Positions 17,504 through 26,198 of a stretch of 51,290 bases of DNA are shown piece after piece. The stretch comes from Sporosarcina aquimarina (GTDB lineage Bacteria > Bacillota > Bacilli > Bacillales_A > Planococcaceae). How positions within the stretch are numbered: position 1 is the first letter of the stretch; each line of letters opens with the position of its first letter. The position numbers and the translations under genes are program-made. Below the pieces are notes generated by a model. It saw only the letters and a list, made by a program, of their open reading frames with translations, had not been told where the DNA came from and made no database searches. The stretch spans positions 1 to 51,290 of the forward strand of contig NZ_JACLBZ010000031.1 of assembly GCF_019748715.1 (NCBI RefSeq). The letters run 5' to 3'.

Positions 17504-18856
17504 ATGGAAACATTTGATTTAGCTGTAATTGGGGCAGGTCCCGGCGGCTATGTCGCAGCAATTCGTGCGGCCCAATCGGGAAAAAAAATAGCTCTCATAG
17601 AAAAAGGTAAACTTGGCGGCACTTGTCTACACGTTGGCTGTATTCCTTCCAAAACTCTTTTGCAACATAGTGAAATGATACAAGTCATCCACAAGGCAAA
17701 TGATTGGGGTATCCAGACAGGATCTATGTCGATTGATTTCCCCAAATTAATGGACCGGAAAAATCAAGTGATTGACACGTTAGCACAGGGAATTCAGTAC
17801 TTAGTAAAAAAAAATCAAATTTCATTATTTCAAGGGATTGCTACAGTCACTACTGATCGAGTCGTTACAGTGAAGGATAAACACTTCAAAGCCCAAGATG
17901 TAATTTTAGCGACTGGAAGTAAACCATTTGTCCCGTCAATTCCCGGACTTGATCAAGTGGACTATTTAACAACAGACACTTTTTTCGAACTTCGGAAGTT
18001 ACCCAGTACACTTGTAATCATTGGCGGTGGTGTTATTGCCATCGAGCTCGCCTTTGCCATGGCACCGCTTGGTACATCTGTCACTGTTATTGAAGTAGCA
18101 GACAAGATTTTATTGTCAGAGGACGAGGATGCAAGAAAAATTATCTTACAACGCTTGAATAGATTAGGTGTACTTGTTGTAACAAGCGCGGAGATCAAGA
18201 GCGTCACAAAAGACAGTGTAATAGTTATAGATACAATCTATCCTTATGACCAACTGCTTGTTGCAACAGGTAGAACTCCTAACCTAGAAATAGCTAATCA
18301 ACTAGATTTACAGCTTGATGATTCGGATCGCTATATTGCAGTCAACGATCATTATGAGACGAGTACAAAACATATTTACGCGATTGGCGATATTGTAGAG
18401 GGTTATCAACTGGCACATGTAGCGAGCGCGGAAGGTTTGACGGCCGTTCAAGCAATCCTAGGAGAAGAAGTTTTACCACTGGACTCCTCTTCCATTCCAC
18501 GATGTGTCTATACACATCCGGAAATTGCTTCATTCGGTCTTAGTGAACACGAAGCTTCAGAGAGTGGTTATCAAGTACGGACGACCCTCACTCCCCTATC
18601 TGGAAATGGAAAAGCACTTGCCATGGACGAGACAGAAGGCTTTGTCAAAATTATTGCCGACACAACATACGGAGAAATTCTTGGAGCAGTGATTGTTGCT
18701 CCGAATGCGACAGAGTTAATTCAGGAATTGTCAGCAGTTAAACATGCAGAAGGTACGATGTTTGAGCTGGCAAATTTTGTTCAGGCGCACCCTACTGTCT
18801 CAGAAGCAATCGGGGAAAGTGCTAACGCATTTTTCGGTCTAGCTATTCATAAATAG
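17504..18856 (+). CDS. acoL: Dihydrolipoyl dehydrogenase, E3 of the acetoin dehydrogenase complex
   Basis: This flavoprotein re-oxidises the dihydrolipoyl groups of the E2 component and makes NADH. Its 450 residues include the FAD-binding GAGPGG at about 10-15, the redox disulfide in GGTCLHVGCIPSK (Cys41, Cys46), and the NAD-binding GGGVIAIELA. Other features are the second FAD motif IYAIGDI and the C-terminal catalytic His in AHPTVSEA. It is the first gene after the -24/-12 promoter. In B. subtilis the corresponding gene comes last, after acoC, so gene order is rearranged here. The ribosome binding site is weak (GAAAG, 4 bases before ATG). Confidence 0.92.
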   Translation: METFDLAVIGAGPGGYVAAIRAAQSGKKIALIEKGKLGGTCLHVGCIPSKTLLQHSEMIQVIHKANDWGIQTGSMSIDFPKLMDRKNQVIDTLAQGIQYLVKKNQISLFQGIATVTTDRVVTVKDKHFKAQDVILATGSKPFVPSIPGLDQVDYLTTDTFFELRKLPSTLVIIGGGVIAIELAFAMAPLGTSVTVIEVADKILLSEDEDARKIILQRLNRLGVLVVTSAEIKSVTKDSVIVIDTIYPYDQLLVATGRTPNLEIANQLDLQLDDSDRYIAVNDHYETSTKHIYAIGDIVEGYQLAHVASAEGLTAVQAILGEEVLPLDSSSIPRCVYTHPEIASFGLSEHEASESGYQVRTTLTPLSGNGKALAMDETEGFVKIIADTTYGEILGAVIVAPNATELIQELSAVKHAEGTMFELANFVQAHPTVSEAIGESANAFFGLAIHK

Positions 18857-18880
18857 AATGTCATAAAGGAGGAATTTATT

Positions 18881-19828
18881 ATGGATCAGCAAACAGCATT
18901 ATGGATTTATCAAAAGATGAATGAAATTCGTTTTTTTGAGGTGGAAGTGCATCACATATTCGGAAAAGGTCTAATCCCTGGATTTGTTCACTTATACGCT
19001 GGAGAAGAAGCCGTCGCTACTGGCGTGATGGCACTACTGGATGACGAAGATTATATTACGAGTACACACCGCGGACACGGACATGCCATTGCAAAAGGCT
19101 GCGATATTAAAGGTATGATGGCTGAAATAATGGGCAAAAAAGATGGCTTGGGCGGCGGAAAAGGCGGTTCCATGCACGTTGCAGATATAGACCGGGGAAT
19201 GCTCGGCGCCAACGGGATAGTTGGCGGTGGGTTCGGGTTAGCAGCAGGAGCCGCATTAACCATTAAAACGCTTGGGCAAAGTCATGTAGCAGTCTGTTTC
19301 TTCGGAGATGGGGCTTCCAATGAAGGGACATTCCACGAGGGGCTTAATTTAGCGTCAATCTTGGACTTACCAGTAATTTTTGTCTGTGAAAATAACCAAT
19401 TCGGGGAAGGCACTCCTTTCCGTTATGCTTCAGCATCTGAAACCGTAGCGGAACGCGCACCTGCCTATAATATGCCTGGCGTTCGGGTAGACGGAATGGA
19501 CGTGGAAGCCGTTTACGAGGCTACTGAGAAGGCTATTAAACGAGCTAAGGCCGGAGAAGGCCCTACTTTAATTGAATGTGATACGTACCGACATTTCGGA
19601 CATTTTGAAGGAGATGAACAAAAATATAAAACCGACCAAGATCCAAACAGGGACCGTGATCCAATTACGGAATTCCGTGAAAAAGCTACCAAGAATAAAT
19701 GGATGACTTCAGAACAAGCGGACGAAATTGAATCAAACGCGAAGAAGACAGTTGAGGATGCAGTAGCTTTTGCAGAAGCAAGTCCACTTCCAGATGAATC
19801 CACACTTTACACGGATATTTTTGCATAA
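18881..19828 (+). CDS. acoA: Acetoin dehydrogenase E1 alpha subunit (TPP-dependent)
   Basis: This is the alpha subunit of the thiamine-diphosphate-dependent E1 that cleaves acetoin to acetaldehyde and passes an acetyl group to lipoyl-E2. Its 315 residues contain the thiamine-diphosphate fold signature GDGASNEG starting at residue 142 and ending in CENN about 30 residues later. The phosphorylation-loop-like THRGHGH and the GGGKGGSMHV segment typical of 2-oxoacid E1 alpha are also present. The ATG follows AAAGGAGG. AcoA rather than PdhA is inferred from the AcoR/sigma-54 context and subunit order. Confidence 0.92.
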   Translation: MDQQTALWIYQKMNEIRFFEVEVHHIFGKGLIPGFVHLYAGEEAVATGVMALLDDEDYITSTHRGHGHAIAKGCDIKGMMAEIMGKKDGLGGGKGGSMHVADIDRGMLGANGIVGGGFGLAAGAALTIKTLGQSHVAVCFFGDGASNEGTFHEGLNLASILDLPVIFVCENNQFGEGTPFRYASASETVAERAPAYNMPGVRVDGMDVEAVYEATEKAIKRAKAGEGPTLIECDTYRHFGHFEGDEQKYKTDQDPNRDRDPITEFREKATKNKWMTSEQADEIESNAKKTVEDAVAFAEASPLPDESTLYTDIFA

Positions 19829-19846
19829 GAAAAGGGGGAACTGACG

Positions 19847-20902
19847 ATGACGGAAAGAAAAGTCACTTTTATGACAGCAATCAATGAAGCAATGGCGCAA
19901 TCCATGCGTAAAGACGAATCTGTTATTCTAATTGGTACAGATGTAGCAGGCGGGGCAGAAGTTGATCATTTAGTCCAAGATGACGGAAGATATGACGATG
20001 CATTTGGTGGGGTGTTCGGTTTATCCAAAGGGCTTGTTACTGAATTTGGCAGAAGACGCGTCATTGACACACCGATTGCAGAACACGGCTACTTCAGCGC
20101 AGCTGTCGGCGCAGCAGCAACCGGCTTACGCCCAATCGCAGAATTGATGTTCAATGACTTTGTTGGTTTTGCACTAGATCCTATCTTGAACCAAGGAGCA
20201 AAAATGCGCTATATGTTTGGCGGAAAGGCAAAAATCCCACTTACCGTACGCACGGTCCATGGGGCAGGCGCAGGAGCTGCTGCTCAACACTCCCAAACAT
20301 TGTATGGATTGTTCGGTGCAATTCCCGGTGTAAAAGTGGTCGTTCCTTCCAATCCTTATGACGCAAAAGGGCTCATGCTAGCAGCAATCGAAGACGATAA
20401 CTTGGTCGTCTTTTCGGAGGACAAAATGCTTTATGGCATCAAAGGAGATGTGCCGGAAGACTATTATACAATTGAAATCGGCAAGGCGAATGTAGTACGT
20501 GAAGGAAGTGACCTGACAATTGTGGCGATAGGTAAAATGGTGCAGGTCGCTCAAGAAGTAGCAGAGCGACTGAATCCAGATGGTGTCGAGGTAGAAGTAA
20601 TCGATTTACGAACGATTGCACCATGGGATCAGGAAACAGTTATTGAGTCTGTGAAAAAAACAGGCCGCCTAATTGTTATAGACGAATCCAACCCGCACAA
20701 CAATACAGCGACAGACATCGCATCTGTTGTAGCAGATAAGGCATTCGACTATCTAGATGGTCCAATTAAAACAGTTTGTGCACCAAATACACCTGTTCCA
20801 TTTGCCGCTAATCTGGAAAAAGCATATATACCAGATGCCAATAAGGTATTGCATGTAGCTGATGAAATCATTGAAGACTTAAAGAAATCTCATACAATGT
20901 AG
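19847..20902 (+). CDS. acoB: Acetoin dehydrogenase E1 beta subunit
   Basis: This is the beta subunit of the TPP-dependent E1. Its 351 residues show transketolase central and C-terminal domains: TPIAEHGYFSAAVGAAATGLRP near residue 80, a His-rich loop (AQHSQ), and the C-terminal LIVIDESNPHNN. The ATG follows AAAAGGGGGAACTGACG. It lies 18 bases after acoA and 12 bases before acoC, in the same operon. It is slightly longer than typical E1 beta proteins of about 325-342 residues. Confidence 0.93.
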   Translation: MTERKVTFMTAINEAMAQSMRKDESVILIGTDVAGGAEVDHLVQDDGRYDDAFGGVFGLSKGLVTEFGRRRVIDTPIAEHGYFSAAVGAAATGLRPIAELMFNDFVGFALDPILNQGAKMRYMFGGKAKIPLTVRTVHGAGAGAAAQHSQTLYGLFGAIPGVKVVVPSNPYDAKGLMLAAIEDDNLVVFSEDKMLYGIKGDVPEDYYTIEIGKANVVREGSDLTIVAIGKMVQVAQEVAERLNPDGVEVEVIDLRTIAPWDQETVIESVKKTGRLIVIDESNPHNNTATDIASVVADKAFDYLDGPIKTVCAPNTPVPFAANLEKAYIPDANKVLHVADEIIEDLKKSHTM

Positions 20903-20914
20903 GAGGTGAAATAA

Positions 20915-22177
20915 ATGAGCGAAACAATTGTAATGCCGAAACTAGGTATGACTATGACAGAAGGCACCATTACTGAATGGTATAAAGAAATAGGTGACAC
21001 AGTTGAAAAAGGTGAACCTGTTTTAATGATTAGCTCTGAAAAACTAAATCAAGATGTAGAAGCTCCAAACACCGGTATCCTATTGGAGAAGTTCGGTGAC
21101 GTGGAAGATGAACTGAAAGTGGGAGACGCCCTTGCGATTATTGGCGAAGAAGGAGAAAAGCCTTCCTCAGCTGATAAAAAGGATACTAACCCTGTCAGTG
21201 TAGATGTAATGAATTTCGAAAAACCACATTCACCATCAGACATACCTGCACAGCAAGGAGTAACAAAACATCAACAGTCAGATCGGATCTTCATTACCCC
21301 GTTAGCGAGACGAATGGCTGTCGACAATGATATCGATATCCAATCTGTGACAGGCTCTGGCGGCAAAGGGCGTATAACAAAGCGCGATATCGATAAAGTG
21401 TTGGCAAGTAGTGATAGACAGACTGAACCTGCACATGAGCTCGCTGCCAAACAAGCCGCAGCAACCGTTTCAGCACCAACTGCTTCTGTCGGCGAAGGGC
21501 TCTCTCCCATGCGAAAAGCGATTGCGAGAAATATGCGTGAAAGTTTGGCACAAACAGCCCAACTCACTTTACATCGCAAAGCAGGTATCGATCAGCTAAT
21601 TGAATTCCAACAGACATTGCGCCATGAACTGAAAGCCAATAATTCCGAAGTGAAATTAAGTTTAACTGTTTTATTAGCTCGAGCTGCTATCTTGGCTTTA
21701 CAAGAGCTAAAGGCCATGAACTCCACATATTTTGATGGACAGTTAGTAGAATTTGATGAAGTACACTTAGGCATCGCGACTTCCCTAGATAACGGTTTAC
21801 TAGTGCCTGTCATTAAAAATGCACATCAAAAGACCATTGGAACACTCGCGAACGCGTTAAAAGATGTAACTGAAAGAGCCCGAATCGGTGAAGCGGATCA
21901 AGCTCTTCTCTCTGGTTCCACATTCACTATCACCAATTTAGGTGCAAGTGGTATCGAATATTTCACACCAATACTGAATCCAACCGAAACAGGAATTTTG
22001 GGAATTGGGGCTCTGCAAGAAGAGTTGATTTTAAGTGAAGACGGAACAGTAAAAGCCATCAAAAAGATTCCACTTAGCATTACGTTTGACCATCAAATCA
22101 TTGATGGAGCTAAAGTTGCCGAGTTCTTATCCATTTTAGTAAAATATATTGAAACACCTTATTTACTAGTACTGTAA
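20915..22177 (+). CDS. acoC: Acetoin dehydrogenase E2, dihydrolipoyl acetyltransferase
   Basis: This E2 core takes the acetyl group from E1 on its lipoyl arm and transfers it to CoA. The N-terminal lipoyl domain carries the modified lysine at about Lys43 (SSEKLNQDVEAP). A linker leads to the peripheral-subunit-binding domain (about 127-165, ITPLARRMAVDNDID). The C-terminal catalytic domain ends with ITFDHQIIDGA, which has the active-site HxxxDG pattern. Its 420 residues and single lipoyl domain are normal. The ATG follows AGGAGGTGAAATAA. It is the last gene of the operon. Confidence 0.93.
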   Translation: MSETIVMPKLGMTMTEGTITEWYKEIGDTVEKGEPVLMISSEKLNQDVEAPNTGILLEKFGDVEDELKVGDALAIIGEEGEKPSSADKKDTNPVSVDVMNFEKPHSPSDIPAQQGVTKHQQSDRIFITPLARRMAVDNDIDIQSVTGSGGKGRITKRDIDKVLASSDRQTEPAHELAAKQAAATVSAPTASVGEGLSPMRKAIARNMRESLAQTAQLTLHRKAGIDQLIEFQQTLRHELKANNSEVKLSLTVLLARAAILALQELKAMNSTYFDGQLVEFDEVHLGIATSLDNGLLVPVIKNAHQKTIGTLANALKDVTERARIGEADQALLSGSTFTITNLGASGIEYFTPILNPTETGILGIGALQEELILSEDGTVKAIKKIPLSITFDHQIIDGAKVAEFLSILVKYIETPYLLVL

Positions 22178-22180
22178 TAC

Positions 22181-22221
22181 GCAAAAGTTGCAAGGAAAGG
22201 CATTCTTCCTTGCAACTTTGC
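22181..22221 (+). terminator. Hairpin after acoC, probable operon terminator
   Basis: GCAAAAGTTGCAAGGAA pairs with TTCCTTGCAACTTTGC over about 16 bp. The T tail is poor (TTTGCTCTGTTT), so termination may be partial. Confidence 0.65.
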
Positions 22222-22440
22222 TCTGTTTAACACACGAAGAAAAGGTAGTTTGTGTATCGGTCGCACTATAATAAAACACCACTAAGTCCACGTTTGCTAT
22301 TCTACGACAGCTCCTTAATTTTTCGTTATGTATTATGCATTCTCGTATTTCAAATGGGTCTACCATACCGACACTTAACACGTATTTACGATAAGCTTCA
22401 TAATATACCATACCGAATTTTATAAAAAGGAGGAGTTTCA

Positions 22441-22812
22441 GTGCATCGTTTCCCTTACTTCCATTCACCTTATTATCCTGTCTGGCCATTCTCCACTCAA
22501 GCACAAGCCGTCAATGACACTAGCGGCTACCCACCTGTCGATACGAAAAAATTTCAATCCTCAGCTCAGGAATTCCATCTACTCATGAAACAGGCAACTT
22601 TATTAGTCGGTAAGATCGAACAATCGCCCCAATTCTCACGGGAACTTATGCAGGCCGCACAACAATCCAATCAGAATAAAGTAAACCAGCTGATTGCATC
22701 CATTGATGAAACGGCTATCGTTGAAACCCACTACACCCCAGAAGGTATTCAACTGAAATATCGGGACCAAAACGGAACATGCTGTGTGTTGACGATTAAA
22801 ATTGGTTGGTGA
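22441..22812 (+). CDS. Hypothetical protein, aromatic N-terminus and helical middle
   Basis: This is a 123-residue protein with a GTG start directly preceded by AAAAGGAGGAG. The first 16 residues are rich in Tyr, Phe, Pro and His (RFPYFHSPYYPVWPF). Residues about 36-88 look like two helices (KKFQSSAQEFHLLMKQ, RELMQAAQQSNQNKVNQL). The last 35 look like a beta hairpin with a CC pair (TCCVLTIKIGW). It resembles small uncharacterised Bacillales proteins with a YYP-rich head, but I cannot name one with confidence. It stands alone between acoC and a membrane protein gene. Confidence 0.75.
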   Translation: MHRFPYFHSPYYPVWPFSTQAQAVNDTSGYPPVDTKKFQSSAQEFHLLMKQATLLVGKIEQSPQFSRELMQAAQQSNQNKVNQLIASIDETAIVETHYTPEGIQLKYRDQNGTCCVLTIKIGW

Positions 22813-22973
22813 AGTAACTGTTGTTTTTTGGACTGCATGATGTAAGCCATTGCAGTCCATCCCCTACTTATAGAAGTGAAGGTTTTCTAGCGTATCAGGT
22901 TTAATACATATCCAAATTAACATGTTATGATTAAACATAGACATTTCTAGAAAGCTGAGGTCCTTCAAAGTTT

Positions 22974-23678
22974 ATGAAAACCATCATGAAACGTGTAATA
23001 CTATATATAATCGGCTTATTTTTATTATCGTTAGGCGTTAGTTTCTCCATTCAGGCAAATCTCGGCGTTTCCCCTGTGTCTTCGCTGGCTTATGCTTTGT
23101 CGCTGACAGCCGGCCTATCCATTGGTATCACTACCATCCTCGCGAACATTTTATTCGTCGCACTCCAGGTAATTTTAAAGAAACGAATTGAATTACGTGA
23201 ATTGTTCTTACAGCTATTAGTCGCACTTTTATTCGGATTTTTTATGGATGCGACACTACTCCTTGTTCAGCTGCTTCCTAACCCTGAAATTCTTCTGACA
23301 AGATTTGCTTTTCTAGTGATCAGTCTATTCATCATTTCAGCAGGTCTAGTAGCCTATTTCACGGCCAAACTTCCGTTGATGCCTTATGATGCTTTGACAT
23401 ATGTAATTAGTGAGCGATTCGATTTAAAATTCAGCAAAGCAAAAATTACGAGTGACTTGCTTAACGTAGGGATCGCAGGTGCAGTTTGTTTAGTCTTTAT
23501 TCAATCACTCGGCTCAATTGGTATCGGAACAATTCTTGCTGCGTACTATATCGGAAAAGTTCTTGGTTTTATGATGCCGCGTTTTAAACAGCCGTTACAT
23601 AAGTGGATCTATCGAGGTGTAAAAGAGGTAAATCTCGAAGACGAGGTCCCAATGAAACCCATAAAATTAAAATTGTGA
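22974..23678 (+). CDS. YczE/YitT-family membrane protein
   Basis: This is a 234-residue integral membrane protein with about six hydrophobic segments. The start (RVILYIIGLFLLSLGVSFSI followed by NLGVSPVSSLAYALS) and the segment LPLMPYDALTYVISER are typical of the YczE/YitT-like (DUF6198-type) family. Its molecular function is not established. Two in-frame ATGs occur at the start; ribosome binding is weak (GCTGAGGTCC, about 11 bases upstream). A clear terminator follows. Confidence 0.8.
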   Translation: MKTIMKRVILYIIGLFLLSLGVSFSIQANLGVSPVSSLAYALSLTAGLSIGITTILANILFVALQVILKKRIELRELFLQLLVALLFGFFMDATLLLVQLLPNPEILLTRFAFLVISLFIISAGLVAYFTAKLPLMPYDALTYVISERFDLKFSKAKITSDLLNVGIAGAVCLVFIQSLGSIGIGTILAAYYIGKVLGFMMPRFKQPLHKWIYRGVKEVNLEDEVPMKPIKLKL

Positions 23679-23685
23679 TGTAGTG

Positions 23686-23719
23686 AAAGTCAACCGGTTG
23701 CGAACGGCTGACTTTTTTG
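23686..23719 (+). terminator. Terminator after the YczE-like gene
   Basis: AAAGTCA-CCG and CGG-TGACTTT form the stem, followed by a T run. It separates convergent genes. Confidence 0.85.
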
Positions 23720-23746
23720 AGAAGTATTTCTATATAGATAAATCAT

Positions 23747-24532
23747 TTATTTCTTATAAAGCAGCCTAAACTTTTCACAAACTACCGGCATTTTATATGT
23801 GAACTCTTTATCGAGACTTTCAAATTCTTTGCTAAAGAAAGTTTCATGAACGTCACGCCAGTAGCTTAACGAACGATCACCTTCGCCTTCCAAATAAGCG
23901 TGTTCTACCGTTACTTCGTCAAAAGGAACAACTTCCACTTCTGTCGTTTCCACTATCGCTACCGCTTCCCCATCACCATCGAGAATAATATTGTGTAGGC
24001 CCACTTGCGGTAACGGCTCGTTTTCTAATTCATAAATTGTGTAATTGGAGGCTGTCGCTGTTTTCTTTCCTTCTATAACCAGATTGGCAAGTTCATCTGC
24101 CATTTCTTTTGAATCGCCGAAAGCCCATGCTTCGTAACTTTCAGGTGCATGCGGGTTACCCTTTATATACTCTTCCCACATACGATTGGTCGAATTCTTG
24201 CTCTTATATTCTTTCCACGCGGTGATTCCTCCTTCCAATACGACAACGGTATAAGCTCGTTCGGAGAGAATGTTCGCGCACTTCGTAGCGGAATTCCCCG
24301 TTGTGCACGTGATGGTCAATTCTTTATTCATCGGTAACATAGGAATGAGTCGATCTTTCTCGTCTACCAACTTGAATATCTCTGTTTTTGGCACATTCAA
24401 ATCCTCTACGCTAGACCCTTCAATATGAAAGTCATTGTATTTGTCTTCAGCTCGTACATCTACAAGCACAATCTCTTCGTTAGAATTCATTTTCATAAAT
24501 AAATCTTCCGGTGTTATCGTCTTAATAGTCAA
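23747..24532 (-). CDS. Rhodanese-ASCH domain fusion protein
   Basis: Residues 1 to about 110 form a rhodanese-like domain (EEIVLVDVRAEDKYNDFHIEGS) with the catalytic loop CTTGNSATKC, in which the first Cys is the expected sulfur carrier. Residues about 118-261 form an ASCH domain: WEEYIKGNPHAPESYEAWAF, the conserved GKKTATAS loop, and a final beta-rich part with SLSYWRDVHETFF. ASCH domains fold like PUA RNA-binding domains, and some hydrolyse N4-acetylcytidine. The frame is open to 24559, but GAGGAGGAG lies inside it, so the TTG at 24532 (MTIKTITPEDL) is preferred, giving 261 residues. It is alone in its transcript direction, 38 bases after the metallophosphoesterase gene. Confidence 0.85.
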   Translation of the reverse strand: MTIKTITPEDLFMKMNSNEEIVLVDVRAEDKYNDFHIEGSSVEDLNVPKTEIFKLVDEKDRLIPMLPMNKELTITCTTGNSATKCANILSERAYTVVVLEGGITAWKEYKSKNSTNRMWEEYIKGNPHAPESYEAWAFGDSKEMADELANLVIEGKKTATASNYTIYELENEPLPQVGLHNIILDGDGEAVAIVETTEVEVVPFDEVTVEHAYLEGEGDRSLSYWRDVHETFFSKEFESLDKEFTYKMPVVCEKFRLLYKK

Positions 24533-24570
24533 TTTGCTCTCCTCCTCAGTTATACCCATCAGCTGTTTCT

Positions 24571-25437
24571 CTATTTATTTATTTCGCTATCTGTCGCTTC
24601 CAATGTGACTGCAACAATCTCCGGTCGATTGAAAACCCTTAATGGAATGATACTATTCCCAAGTCCTCTGCTCACCACCATGACCGTATGATCCAATGTA
24701 TATTTACCAGCAGTATACTTCGGTAAAAACCCTTGATTCGGTGCTACTAGACCGCCAATAAACGGTATTCTGAACTGTCCCCCATGCGCATGACCGGCAA
24801 AAACTATATCAAATTCATGCTCTGCGTAGAGCGAAAACATTTCGGGCCTATGCGATAAAAGGAGAGTAGTATTTTCTTTTTCAAGCCCTTCGGTCGATCT
24901 CAAAATGTCCTCCTCTGATGTATCTCTTTCTGATCGGCTTTCATTTTCGTACGCCGGATCATCAATCCCAACAAGATGTATCTCTTCATTACCTTTAACC
25001 AAGGTAACATGTGTGTTTCTCATGACTTGTACTCCTATATCATGTAAAGAACTCTCCAGTGAACTGAACGTTCCCGACCACCATTCATGATTTCCCGAGA
25101 CAAAATAAACAGGCGCAATTTGAACCAATTCCTCCATCAAAATAAGGCTAGCTTTGTCGCCCTTTTTCTTTGAATCGATCAAATCGCCCGTAAATACAAT
25201 GATGTCTGGTTCCAAGCCGCTGACTTTACGCACCAAAGCACGCTGTTCTTCCCCAAAACTCTTATTATGCAAATCAGACAACTGCACAATTTTGAATTGA
25301 TCAAAGCCAGCTGGGATGTTTGTCGAACGAATTGTAGTGCGAGTTATATCGATTGCATTATTTTGAAAATAAATGAAAGATCCCAATGCTGCAAGAGTCA
25401 CTACTACATATAAAAACTTCTTCGACATCCGGTTCAT
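24571..25437 (-). CDS. Membrane-anchored metallophosphoesterase (YkuE/YaeI-like)
   Basis: This is a calcineurin-type metallophosphoesterase. After an N-terminal membrane anchor (about residues 7-24) the dimetal motifs follow in order: QLSDLHN, TGDLID, SGNHEWW, LSHRPE and AGHAHGGQ. Its 288 or so residues match extracellular YkuE-like enzymes, and the anchor suggests action outside the membrane. The start is ambiguous: GTG at 25440, ATG at 25437 overlapping the upstream stop (TGATGA), or ATG at 25428. It is the third gene of an operon with two orphan membrane-linked proteins. The substrate is unknown; related enzymes act on phospholipids or UDP-diacylglucosamine. Confidence 0.88.
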   Translation of the reverse strand: MNRMSKKFLYVVVTLAALGSFIYFQNNAIDITRTTIRSTNIPAGFDQFKIVQLSDLHNKSFGEEQRALVRKVSGLEPDIIVFTGDLIDSKKKGDKASLILMEELVQIAPVYFVSGNHEWWSGTFSSLESSLHDIGVQVMRNTHVTLVKGNEEIHLVGIDDPAYENESRSERDTSEEDILRSTEGLEKENTTLLLSHRPEMFSLYAEHEFDIVFAGHAHGGQFRIPFIGGLVAPNQGFLPKYTAGKYTLDHTVMVVSRGLGNSIIPLRVFNRPEIVAVTLEATDSEINK

Positions 25438-26198
25438 CACTTCCTATCCGGCAACTCTAACTGTTCTTCACTAAAAATCATCATATAATCTACCGAGATA
25501 TTACTGACACTATAGCTATCGCCATTTACTGAACTCTCTGGATATGCTTCGTTCCCTGACTGATCCTTTGCAATCCAACTGAAATGTATCTCTTGTGTTG
25601 GTGAGAAATTCTCAAAGAACAACTCAGGCTGATGTTTTGCTTTAGTTTTTAAAAAAGAATCCAAAATCTGCACTCCATCTTCAGGCAACGGCATCACGCC
25701 ATATGAACTGTCCTTGAGAGAGGTGACCCACTCCATTTGCACCCTTGGATAATATGTTTCTTCTTCTACTACTTCTTCTGAGATTCGCTGTCCTCTCTCC
25801 CGAATCATATATAATTGGAGAGTACTTAGTTGATCCGCAGGTGATATATTCCATACAAAATGATAAGAAGATGGATCTTGCTGGTCAACCTTCCACACTC
25901 TAGGTTCGCCGTTCATATCAATATGTGCCACCTGCCATTTACGGTTCTTCCAAATCCAATAGCTCAGACCGTATTCTTGGCGTTCAGAAATGAAAGGGAC
26001 CACTGTATGACGTTCATCTGCATGAATTATATCTTGAATCACGTCAACAGCCGCTTCGGGAAACATCTCATGAATTTCATTCATCAATTGCGCATCAGTT
26101 GGAAAAGAGACTGGTTCCGATAAATAAAACCAACCAGCTAAGCCAATTACCACACCAAGGAGCACGATACCGGTCAGAATCCACGATTGTTTCTTCAT
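25437..26198 (-). CDS. Membrane-anchored hypothetical protein in a three-gene operon
   Basis: This is a 253-residue protein with one N-terminal membrane helix (ILTGIVLLGVVIGLAGWFYL) and a long extracytoplasmic domain rich in aromatic residues (YGLSYWIWKNRKWQVAH, YHFVWNIS). No family is recognised. Its ATG lies 3 bases inside the upstream gene (ATGA overlap), and the downstream metallophosphoesterase overlaps its stop, so all three are translationally coupled. The extracytoplasmic domain may bind a ligand or partner; this is inference. Confidence 0.75.
   Translation of the reverse strand: MKKQSWILTGIVLLGVVIGLAGWFYLSEPVSFPTDAQLMNEIHEMFPEAAVDVIQDIIHADERHTVVPFISERQEYGLSYWIWKNRKWQVAHIDMNGEPRVWKVDQQDPSSYHFVWNISPADQLSTLQLYMIRERGQRISEEVVEEETYYPRVQMEWVTSLKDSSYGVMPLPEDGVQILDSFLKTKAKHQPELFFENFSPTQEIHFSWIAKDQSGNEAYPESSVNGDSYSVSNISVDYMMIFSEEQLELPDRK

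Noticed and set aside
22829..22861. Perfect 9-bp hairpin after the 22441 gene as terminator
   Set aside because: TGGACTGCA and TGCAGTCCA pair, but no T run follows on either strand; the T run lies before the stem, so I do not list it as a terminator.
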